A stretch of 64,000 nt of DNA from an uncultured bacterium (GTDB lineage: Bacteria; Cyanobacteriota; Vampirovibrionia; Gastranaerophilales; Gastranaerophilaceae). The translations under genes were made by a program, and so were the position numbers. Below, piece after piece: positions 17,940-24,901 of this stretch. Numbering within the stretch: the first letter of the stretch is position 1; each line of letters begins with the position of its first letter. The notes beneath the pieces were generated by a model. The model had not been told where the DNA came from. It did no database searches and saw only the letters and a program-made list of their open reading frames with translations. The stretch lies in assembly GCA_902788345.1 (NCBI GenBank), contig CADAJP010000002.1:124001-188000 (forward strand), read 5' to 3'.

Positions 17940-18521
17940 ATGAATTTCAATGAATTTAATAAAAATATGAATGTAATTTCAAATGAATTTGAAGCATCTA
18001 ATATTATTAATGATGGAGATGAGTATAATGAACTCATCTCCTCTGATGATTATGTCGAACTTGTTCCTAATATGGGTAGAAATTGGTACTATAAACCAGC
18101 ATGTACCATACTAGTTATACTTTATCTTGCATTACTACTTGGAACATTTGGATATGCTTTTATACAATTTGAATTTGCTACACATATAAGACCCGAATTT
18201 ATTGACAATTGGATAAAAACATTGGATAAATCTACACTACCATTGATTTTTCAAGAAAATCAAAAACATCCAATTGTTTTATTTGGGCTTTGGATAACAT
18301 CTGTATTTTGGGGATTAAAAGCATTAGCAAGTCTTGAAAAATTATCTTCCCCATTCTTTTTCTTAATAAAATTGAAAGATATAATATCTGCCAATATAAA
18401 ACCAATTATTTTGGGTACAGCTTTTTTATTTATAATGAATAAACCATACATATATAAGGTCGCAATAGTGTACTTTATTATCGAATTTATATTGCTTTAT
18501 TCAAAAATTAATAAGGAGTAA
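17940..18521 (+). CDS. Membrane protein with acidic N-terminus
   Basis: This 193-residue protein has about four hydrophobic segments (near residues 53-77, 111-132, 153-168 and 170-190). They follow an acidic, Asn-rich cytosolic N-terminus. The family is not recognised. GAGG precedes the start. It belongs to the rightward operon; 5 bases separate it from the next gene. Confidence 0.72.
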   Translation: MNFNEFNKNMNVISNEFEASNIINDGDEYNELISSDDYVELVPNMGRNWYYKPACTILVILYLALLLGTFGYAFIQFEFATHIRPEFIDNWIKTLDKSTLPLIFQENQKHPIVLFGLWITSVFWGLKALASLEKLSSPFFFLIKLKDIISANIKPIILGTAFLFIMNKPYIYKVAIVYFIIEFILLYSKINKE

Positions 18522-18526
18522 TATAA

Positions 18527-18757
18527 ATGAGCCAACAAATTACATACAAATATATTCGTGTACGACAGCTAATCCCAAATGCAACATATGCGGAGTATTG
18601 GGAGTTTGTTGATGGTAAAAAAGGTGGTTCAGGTGGTAGTCGTTCTTATCAAGGCAACTTGGTTAATTGGAGTGATACCATGGTAACAACCGATTGCAAC
18701 GGTTTTGTCAGAACTTTTGATATAAACGGACATGTAATAAGTCAATATCGGAAATGA
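18527..18757 (+). CDS. Small beta-rich protein, possible paralogue of the 61-residue protein
   Basis: This 76-residue protein has a C-terminal half (GNLVNWSDTMVTTDCNGFVR then FDINGHVIS) that follows the same plan as GELQGYTSSTVTIKNGNQLY then YDERGTQ in the protein at 17392: turn, aromatic strand, T-rich strand, F/Y-D-x-x-G turn. AAGGAG stands before the start. There is no signal peptide. Its role is unknown; the similarity is by eye and needs an alignment. Confidence 0.68.
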   Translation: MSQQITYKYIRVRQLIPNATYAEYWEFVDGKKGGSGGSRSYQGNLVNWSDTMVTTDCNGFVRTFDINGHVISQYRK

Positions 18758-18761
18758 TAAT

Positions 18762-19118
18762 ATGAAACCAACTCCGCAGACATTAAAATTATTAGAAAAA
18801 CACTTCTTGGAAGTTTATAAAATTCCTGAGTACCATTTGGAATATACTTGTGGTGCCGAGGATTATGACGAAGATTGTCCAAGTGATGATACAGATTGTA
18901 AGGATTGTCCGTATAAGGCTTTAGAATCTGTTGAAACTACAATTTTAGATGAACATTGGGTTGAATTTGTTGCTGTATGCGGGAACAAAAAAATGCTACG
19001 GTTCCCATATAAAAATACTCTTGAGATGAAAAAACACGTTTTGCAGATTGTAACAAATAGCTATAAATTTCCACCAATAGTCAAAGTCGTTAAAAAGTTT
19101 TTCCCGACAGAAAGGTAA
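18762..19118 (+). CDS. Small Cys-rich acidic protein
   Basis: This 118-residue protein has clustered cysteines in an acidic stretch at about residues 30-49 (CGAEDYDEDCPSDDTDCKDC) plus one near residue 73, so a metal site is possible. The C-terminus is basic (VVKVVKKFFPTER-like). The start lies 4 bases after the previous stop. No family is recognised. Confidence 0.66.
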   Translation: MKPTPQTLKLLEKHFLEVYKIPEYHLEYTCGAEDYDEDCPSDDTDCKDCPYKALESVETTILDEHWVEFVAVCGNKKMLRFPYKNTLEMKKHVLQIVTNSYKFPPIVKVVKKFFPTER

Positions 19119-19122
19119 TATT

Positions 19123-19257
19123 ATGACAGTTACAGAATTAAATTATGCTCAAGAAGCAAAACATCAAAGAGAAATCAGACGATTAAGAAAAGAATACAGT
19201 CGTAAAAATTGGTTAAAAAATTTTCTTGATCGTGTGGTAAAATTGTTTAAAAGGTAA
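19123..19257 (+). CDS. 44-residue basic amphipathic peptide
   Basis: The frame begins MTVTELNYAQEAKHQREIRR and continues as a highly basic, Arg/Lys-rich helix ending in VKLFKR. It starts 4 bases after gene 18762-19118 and ends 6 bases before gene 19264-20070, so it fills the operon neatly. Function unknown; it may bind nucleic acid or membrane. Confidence 0.5.
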   Translation: MTVTELNYAQEAKHQREIRRLRKEYSRKNWLKNFLDRVVKLFKR

Positions 19258-19263
19258 GGAAAG

Positions 19264-20070
19264 ATGTACGAACACAAAACAAGCCAAATTGATGATTTAA
19301 AAATTCTCGGCATAAAAGTTCACGAACGGATACGTGATAACATAGAAATTTATGACCACGAATTTAAGGATGATAACGAAGAACAAGAAGTTCTTGCAGG
19401 ACGGACTATTTGCACCCATAAGATTTTTGGTTTTCCTATCCTAAAATGGCAAAGCTGTTATGATCCTGAACATCTTTTACCGATTGAACCTGAGCATAAG
19501 ATTTTTATGCCCGTACTAAATAAATTGGCAAAAATATCTTTAATCACTACTGGAAGTATTTTGGCAGGGATTTGTATCTTTGTTGCAGGAATTTCTACTG
19601 CTCATAATGATTGGTTTAATAATACTGTCTATATAAAATCCTATCAGATGCAGAATTTGAACATAAAAAGTCTTAAACCTTATGATAAGGCACTATTTAA
19701 GGATGCATATTCTCAAGTTGAAATGGATGAGGCAAGTGCAAAAAGATACGAACATTACCACAAGTATTATGAAAAGGTCGTGGATAAAATTAAAAACATA
19801 GATTTTTATGATGAAAAAGTCCACAATGTAATTGTTAGCTACATAGACGGCTACGACAAACGTAAGGAAGAAATGATAAATGTTCTGTTTCCTCACCTTT
19901 ATGATAAGGATGAGGACGGGGCAAATTATTATGGAACAATAATCGGTTCTATTTATCCGAAAGCAATGATGGAATTTGACAGACAAGAGCTTTTGACTTA
20001 CCGAATGATTTTAGAAAACATGTATGCTGCACCGTATATTGAAGATTTTGACAGCATTTTTGAAGAATAA
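19264..20070 (+). CDS. Single-span membrane protein of rightward island operon
   Basis: This 268-residue protein has one clear hydrophobic span at about residues 93-112 (ISLITTGSILAGICIFVAGI). About 90 soluble residues precede it and 155 charged, helical, Tyr/Lys/Asp-rich residues follow. AAGGAAAG stands directly before the ATG. No motif is recognised. It is the last gene of the rightward operon; no clear terminator follows. Confidence 0.72.
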   Translation: MYEHKTSQIDDLKILGIKVHERIRDNIEIYDHEFKDDNEEQEVLAGRTICTHKIFGFPILKWQSCYDPEHLLPIEPEHKIFMPVLNKLAKISLITTGSILAGICIFVAGISTAHNDWFNNTVYIKSYQMQNLNIKSLKPYDKALFKDAYSQVEMDEASAKRYEHYHKYYEKVVDKIKNIDFYDEKVHNVIVSYIDGYDKRKEEMINVLFPHLYDKDEDGANYYGTIIGSIYPKAMMEFDRQELLTYRMILENMYAAPYIEDFDSIFEE

Positions 20071-20201
20071 ACTTTCTAACTTATATAGGGAAATATTATA
20101 TAAACATATATAAAAACAGGCTCAAACGCATATTATTACTGTAAAATCTGACGATTTACCTTTTCTGCCATAATCTATTAAAATTCACATATAGACGAAT
20201 T

Positions 20202-20275
20202 TTCGCCCTGTTTTGGTTAAAGGGAAATTTTCATTATAGAGAAGTGAAACTTCGCCTGTATTATGGTCAAAGTGG
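20202..20275 (+). repeat. Imperfect direct repeats (iteron-like)
   Basis: TTCGCCCTGTTTTGGTTAAA near 20202 and TTCGCCTGTATTATGGTCAA near 20251 can be aligned with small gaps. Both follow an A/T-rich GAA-type stretch. Spacing is about 49 bases. Integrase arm-type sites or replication iterons are possible. Confidence 0.45.
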
Positions 20276-20606
20276 CATTTGCTATGTACAGTTTACCTTT
20301 TTCTACTGCATCTTTTATAATTTCAGAATTATTTAGCAAATATTCTTCTAACGCAACATTTTGTTATTTTTTCTACAATCTTGTAGAAATTCCCCCTGAA
20401 ACCCTTATGGTTATGGGAAAAACTTGTTTAATTTTAAATTTTAAAAAATATAATTTTGAGCTGGCTCAATTGCAGTAATAAATAGCATTTTTAGGTTTTG
20501 TTATGAAAAATTGAGATGCGTCACTTTTCGCCAAAATTTATAGAAAAAATCAAATTATTAAAAAATTATCAGCTTAACAGAAGGATTGAATTTCATACAA
20601 CAATTT

Positions 20607-20706
20607 GTCCCGACCCACGCGAGGGACAACGAACAAAAATGGTTCCCGACATAATTCAATACTTGAACCACATAAAACTCCCCTTAAAATCCGCGTGAGC
20701 GGGGAC
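20607..20706. repeat. GC-rich imperfect inverted repeat next to the integrase stop
   Basis: GTCCCGACCCACGCG (20607-20621) pairs with CGCGTGAGCGGGGAC (20692-20706) with three mismatches across 70 bases. The left arm also has a local GTCCC/GGGAC hairpin (20607-20627). GC content is strikingly above the surroundings. Confidence 0.5.
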
Positions 20707-20722
20707 AGGTTGAATGATTATA

Positions 20723-21802
20723 TTAAACTTCTGGTATAATTTTCTTAACAACCTTTTTAACTATAGCATCTGTATGCTTTTGAGTTAAGTGAGAATATCT
20801 ACGTGTTACGGTTAAAGATTTTTGTCCAAGCAGTTCTGCAATATCTAAAAGGGTAGCACCGTTCATTGCTGAATAGGATGCAAAGGTATGACGCGTATCG
20901 TGAATTGTAAAATCTTTAAGTCCGATATCTCTTATAATTTTATACAAAGTTCCCCTTATAAATGCTAAGGAGTTTCTCCGTTTTCCCTTAAATATATAAG
21001 AATCAATATTATTAACTTCACAATATTCTTTTATAAAGTTAAGAATATTAACTTCTAAATGAACACCTCTACTTGTTCCATTTTTAGTGTCGAGATAATA
21101 GACTCTTTCATTAGCATAATCTATATTTTCTATCTTTAATTGATGTACTTCATCATACCTTGCACCTGTGCTTAACGCAATTAATACGAATAAATAAACC
21201 ATGTCAGAATGATTTTTACAAGCCTCTAAAAATATTTTTAGTTCATCTTCAGAAAGAAAACGCTTCCTTCCTTCAGGTTTGGGGATAATTTTGACTTTTG
21301 ACATAGGATTATATTCTATAAGTTCCAATTCATCTCTTGCATACGTTAAAACTGCTGATAAACACATTAAGTATTTGTTTATAGTATTTGCTTTACGAGG
21401 TTTCCCTGATTTGAGTTTTTCAGCCAATAAATATTGTTTACACATACTCAAATCTGATGCTTTCAGATTAGATAGTTTTATGCATCCAATTTTCTCAATC
21501 CACCAATCATACATACAATTATATTTTTTTGAATCTGCGTATTGATTTGGAGAAACATTCACTCTGAAATAATCAATTAATTCATGCACATATTCTATTT
21601 TTTCATGATTAATATTATCATTGGATATTTGTATAGGTTCGACATAAGTACCATTTTCCATTTCTACTTCAATACTCATTGCCCATTTTTCAGCATGACG
21701 CCTTTTAGTAAATGTTTTGTATATATGTTTATATCCCTTTTTTCGAATAATTGCTTGGTATCTGATACCTTTTTTAGTATAACATTTTTTTATTGTTGCC
21801 AT
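20723..21802 (-). CDS. Full-length phage-type tyrosine integrase
   Basis: The 359 residues show three parts: an N-terminal arm-binding-like strand region (about 1-55, IRYQAIIRKKGYKHIYKTF), a SAM-like core-binding domain (about 70-165) and a catalytic domain (about 180-340). Catalytic residues are Arg215, Lys240, His301, Arg304 and Tyr336. The second His/Trp position, normally LGH, is Gln327 (LLGQKS). The gene sits at the border between island and core genes and faces into the island, as expected for the element that carried this DNA in. Confidence 0.93.
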   Translation of the reverse strand: MATIKKCYTKKGIRYQAIIRKKGYKHIYKTFTKRRHAEKWAMSIEVEMENGTYVEPIQISNDNINHEKIEYVHELIDYFRVNVSPNQYADSKKYNCMYDWWIEKIGCIKLSNLKASDLSMCKQYLLAEKLKSGKPRKANTINKYLMCLSAVLTYARDELELIEYNPMSKVKIIPKPEGRKRFLSEDELKIFLEACKNHSDMVYLFVLIALSTGARYDEVHQLKIENIDYANERVYYLDTKNGTSRGVHLEVNILNFIKEYCEVNNIDSYIFKGKRRNSLAFIRGTLYKIIRDIGLKDFTIHDTRHTFASYSAMNGATLLDIAELLGQKSLTVTRRYSHLTQKHTDAIVKKVVKKIIPEV

Positions 21803-21979
21803 TTTTTCACCACACTTTCACCACACTAAAAATGAAATAATGAGAAATATTACGAAACAATAATAGAATAAAATATACTGAAAAGTCAATTATATACGAA
21901 AAAATAGTATTTCATGTTTTTTCTGATTGTTTCACAAATTACTATACTCTCTCTCTTAATATCCTCGTGTTTATTTAAT

Positions 21980-22009
21980 GTTGCCGTTATTCAATGGCAA
22001 CTTTTTTTT
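21980..22009 (+). terminator. Orphan rightward intrinsic terminator at the island border
   Basis: GTTGCC and GGCAAC around a ten-base loop are followed by eight T on the + strand. No + strand gene lies directly upstream, since the integrase is on the other strand. It may be the detached 3' end of a host gene or RNA split by integration. Confidence 0.6.
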
Positions 22010-22049
22010 AGCTCCGAGCAGAGCTACGAACGAAGTAAGAGACGAAAAA

Positions 22050-22736
22050 CTATTTATTCATATACTTTTCATACAAATCAGGACGTCTGAGTTTTGTACG
22101 TTCGATTTGCTGATTAAAACGATATTCGGCTATCTCTTTATGATTCCCGTTTAACAAAACCTCAGGGACACAATAACCTCTGTATTCTCTTGGTTTTGTA
22201 TATTGAGGATATTCTAATAATCCATCTGAAAATGTATCATATTCAGCAGATTCGAGTTTTCCTAAGGTTCCGTCAAGTTTTCTGCTGATAGCATCAATAA
22301 GACAGAGTGCAGGAAGTTCTCCACCTGTCAAAACAAAATCCCCAATTGAAATTTCTTTGGGTTTTATAATCTCTCTGATTCGTTCATCAAAACCTTCATA
22401 ATGCCCGCACAACATTATAATCTGATTATAATTTGAAAGATTGCAAACAAGTTCTTCGTTTAACGGTTCACCCTGAGGAGAAAGCATTACTGTTATAGAG
22501 TTTTCAATTTTTTTTATACTTTCATACGCATCTACATATGGCTGTGGTGCTAAAACCATGCCTGCCCCGCCACCGTAAGGAGTATCATCAACTTTTTTAT
22601 GCTTATCGAGAGTATAATCCCGCGGATTAGTTGTTCTTAATTCAAATACACCCGATTCTTTTGCACGTTTCATTATGCTGACATTACAATAATTTTCTAT
22701 AACTTCGGGAAAAAGCGTCAAAACCTCAAAAATCAT
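22050..22736 (-). CDS. trmD: tRNA (guanine37-N1)-methyltransferase
   Basis: TrmD methylates G37 next to the anticodon with S-adenosylmethionine and prevents frameshifting. The 228 residues carry the family start IFEVLTLFPEVI, the substrate-site KVDDTPYGGGAGM, and the SPOUT knot elements LSPQGEPLNE, LCGHYEGFDERI and GDFVLTGGELP. Length is normal. The ATG overlaps the rimM stop by 4 bases (ATGA), so both are translated together. The usual neighbours rpsP and rplS are not adjacent; rpsP lies about 15 kb away in this window. Confidence 0.97.
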   Translation of the reverse strand: MIFEVLTLFPEVIENYCNVSIMKRAKESGVFELRTTNPRDYTLDKHKKVDDTPYGGGAGMVLAPQPYVDAYESIKKIENSITVMLSPQGEPLNEELVCNLSNYNQIIMLCGHYEGFDERIREIIKPKEISIGDFVLTGGELPALCLIDAISRKLDGTLGKLESAEYDTFSDGLLEYPQYTKPREYRGYCVPEVLLNGNHKEIAEYRFNQQIERTKLRRPDLYEKYMNK

Positions 22737-23248
22737 TCCAGCAATCCCTCAATATTATTTATCGTAATTTTTTTATTTTTAATATCTACATCAGGAACAA
22801 TGGCTTTAACAAAAGGCACAAGAGATATATGTTTTGTATTAGTTTTTATTGACAATAAGTCAGTTGCACCGTTATTTGATACCCCTATTACAAACCCCAA
22901 ACTATCACCTGTTTGGCTGTCAAACACACCCATTCCTACAAGTTCATCAATTAAAAATTCATCCTCTGCAAGATTTTCTCTAATAGTATTTTCTTCAACA
23001 AAAAGCAAACAACCTTTATACTCCAGTAATTCGTCTATTGAATTTATACCTTCAAATTTTACAATTAAAAATTTTTTATTCAATCTTGAAGAAACAATTT
23101 TTAATTCTCTGTATTCATGCCCGATCTTAACAAATACACTTTCTAAAGCCATGAAAAAATCCTGTCGATTTTGAGAAAAACCGACTTTTGCCTCACCTTT
23201 GACACCGTGGAAATTTAAAATCTTCCCGACAGAAACATATTTATCCAT
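22733..23248 (-). CDS. rimM: 16S rRNA processing protein RimM
   Basis: This 171-residue protein assists maturation of the 30S head. The N-terminal RimM barrel begins VSVGKILNFHGVKGEAKV. The C-terminal PRC-barrel begins near residue 95 (DEFLIDELVGMGVFD) and ends in LVPFVKAIVPDVDIKNKKI. Its length is typical. It overlaps trmD by 4 bases and follows the zinc-finger protein gene by 2 bases, which makes a tight three-gene operon. Confidence 0.95.
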   Translation of the reverse strand: MDKYVSVGKILNFHGVKGEAKVGFSQNRQDFFMALESVFVKIGHEYRELKIVSSRLNKKFLIVKFEGINSIDELLEYKGCLLFVEENTIRENLAEDEFLIDELVGMGVFDSQTGDSLGFVIGVSNNGATDLLSIKTNTKHISLVPFVKAIVPDVDIKNKKITINNIEGLLE

Positions 23249-23250
23249 GA

Positions 23251-24264
23251 TTATTCTTCAGTCTCTGACTTTTTAGGTCTGCCTCTTTTTTTCTTTGGCT
23301 CATCAGACTGAGCATCCTGTTCTTCCGGAGCATCAGATTTTGCTTTCTGATTACGAAATTCTTCCGGAGCATCAGGTCTGTCCTGATTCCAACGGTCAAG
23401 TCCCATTTGAGAACGCACTAAACCAATACCGACATGAACACGCCATTCATCCATTTTCAACTGAGCTGCAATAATTTTATGACAGCCAATAGGAGGTAAC
23501 GGCAACAACGGTTCATACATCATTTTAATAGCATTTAACTGATCCGGAGTAATTGCCAATTTTCTTTTAGGATAAGGCAATTTCGGAAGCATCATTTTTT
23601 GTCTGATTAAATTGATACCGAAAAATACTTTTCTTGGCTCTAAACCGATTTTTTCACCGATAACTTCATGTGCATCAGGGTTAGGCAACGGTAACATCAA
23701 CTTATACAAAAGTTCAATTTGTTCTAATTGCTCCCTGCTGACAAGCAACTGCTTAGGTGCTTTATTACGGTTATTAGGTCGTTTGTTAAATCTGTTATTT
23801 TGAGGGCGTCTTTGCTGAAAATTACCATTCGGCCTGTTATTATTATAAGGTCGATTGTTGTTGTAACCACCCTGACGATTATCTCTGTTATACCCGCCCT
23901 GACGATTATTATATCCGCCTTGGCGATTATCTCTGTTATATCCGCCCTGCTGACGATTATTGTTATAACCGCCCTGACGATTATTACCATAATTATTAGG
24001 ACGTCTGTTATTATTGTATCCGCTCTGATTATTATACGGTCTTTGCGGTCTTGGTCTTTCTTCTTCACCACCTGCAGAATAACTGCTGTAGAACTGAGGA
24101 GCAGTTTCAGTATTTTCTGCTTCCTGAGGGGCTGTATTCACTTCATTTTCCGGAGCATCTATCATCATTTTTTTATCCGGATACAAACAATCGGGGCAAA
24201 TAACCCTTTTAGGATTCTTCGTTTCGAATTCACGACCGCACTTAATGCACTTGTTTACATACAT
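23251..24264 (-). CDS. Zinc-finger, low-complexity (QGGYN-repeat) putative RNA-binding protein
   Basis: This 337-residue protein has a four-Cys zinc motif at the N-terminus (Cys6, Cys9, Cys23, Cys26) and a disordered Asn/Arg/Gly/Tyr-rich region at about 70-170 with five QGGYN units. Two related 50-residue helical modules follow (about 176-230 and 237-290, sharing LPLP and G-x-x-L-[IV]-R). The tail is acidic and basic with an AT-hook-like KKRGRPKK. The composition resembles RGG-type RNA-binding, condensate-forming proteins. Its place as first gene of the rimM-trmD operon supports a role with ribosomes or tRNA. Family not named. Confidence 0.82.
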   Translation of the reverse strand: MYVNKCIKCGREFETKNPKRVICPDCLYPDKKMMIDAPENEVNTAPQEAENTETAPQFYSSYSAGGEEERPRPQRPYNNQSGYNNNRRPNNYGNNRQGGYNNNRQQGGYNRDNRQGGYNNRQGGYNRDNRQGGYNNNRPYNNNRPNGNFQQRRPQNNRFNKRPNNRNKAPKQLLVSREQLEQIELLYKLMLPLPNPDAHEVIGEKIGLEPRKVFFGINLIRQKMMLPKLPYPKRKLAITPDQLNAIKMMYEPLLPLPPIGCHKIIAAQLKMDEWRVHVGIGLVRSQMGLDRWNQDRPDAPEEFRNQKAKSDAPEEQDAQSDEPKKKRGRPKKSETEE

Positions 24265-24412
24265 AACTTAAAAGCCTCTTAACTTTAAAAATTCACAATA
24301 AAATAATAACTAGTTAAATAAAATTCCTCACAAAATAAATCGATTAAAATAAATTCAAATTTGTAATAACATTTTAACATATGTTGTAAAAATTGTAAAG
24401 ACCTTTAACAAA

Positions 24413-24850
24413 TTATTTTTCAATCATAAAAGTTACAGGTCCGTCATTGATTAGCTCTACATCCATCATTGCTGCAAATTTGCCTGTTTTTACAGACATT
24501 CCGTTGTTTCTGACAACAGAGACAAAATATTCGTACAATTCATTTGCTCTTTGAGGCTCCATCGCATTGTCAAAACTTGGTCTTGTACCCTTCATACAAT
24601 TACCGCACAGGGTAAATTGGGATACCACAAGAATTTCGCCATCTATATCAGCCAAAGATTTATTCATTTTGCCATTTTCATCTTCAAATATACGCAATTT
24701 CAATATCTTTTCCGCTAACCAATCTGCATTCTCATTATTATCGCATTTTTCAACTCCTAAAAAAACTAAAATACCTGCTTTTATTGAAGAATAAAGTTCT
24801 CCGTCAATTGACACCGATGCTCTTTTTACTCTTTGAATTAACGCTTTCAT
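24413..24850 (-). CDS. dtd: D-aminoacyl-tRNA deacylase
   Basis: DTD hydrolyses D-amino acids, and glycine wrongly loaded on tRNA-Ala, from tRNA. The 145 residues begin MKALIQRVKRASVSIDGE and hold the active-site signatures SQFTLCG (about residues 77-83) and the cross-subunit Gly-cisPro motif NDGPVTF near the C-terminus. Length is standard. It lies 148 bases upstream of the zinc-finger gene on the same strand. Confidence 0.97.
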   Translation of the reverse strand: MKALIQRVKRASVSIDGELYSSIKAGILVFLGVEKCDNNENADWLAEKILKLRIFEDENGKMNKSLADIDGEILVVSQFTLCGNCMKGTRPSFDNAMEPQRANELYEYFVSVVRNNGMSVKTGKFAAMMDVELINDGPVTFMIEK

Positions 24851-24901
24851 GATAAATCCGCCTTTTACTCAATATTATCATGAAAAATATACTCTTTCAG
24901 A

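Larger units (their letters stand above)
20071..20722. other. Long non-coding block with iteron-like and inverted repeats
   Basis: No convincing gene is seen between the membrane protein and the integrase. Two short open frames (71 and 60 residues) overlap repeats and lack ribosome sites, so I reject them. The block contains two related 25-base units (about 20202-20223 and 20251-20275), a further TTTTCGCC at 20525-20532, the TGCGTCACTTT match at 20517-20527 and a GC-rich inverted repeat at 20607-20706. It could hold integrase arm sites, an origin or transfer site, or a structured RNA. Confidence 0.5.

Noticed and set aside
20263..20698. Two short open frames (71 and 60 residues) between the last island gene and the integrase
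   Set aside because: They overlap direct and inverted repeats, lack ribosome sites and have unlikely composition.
23728..24282. Long open frames opposite the zinc-finger/QGGYN protein
   Set aside because: They mirror a low-complexity repeat region on the other strand; the Ile/Thr-rich products are typical shadows.
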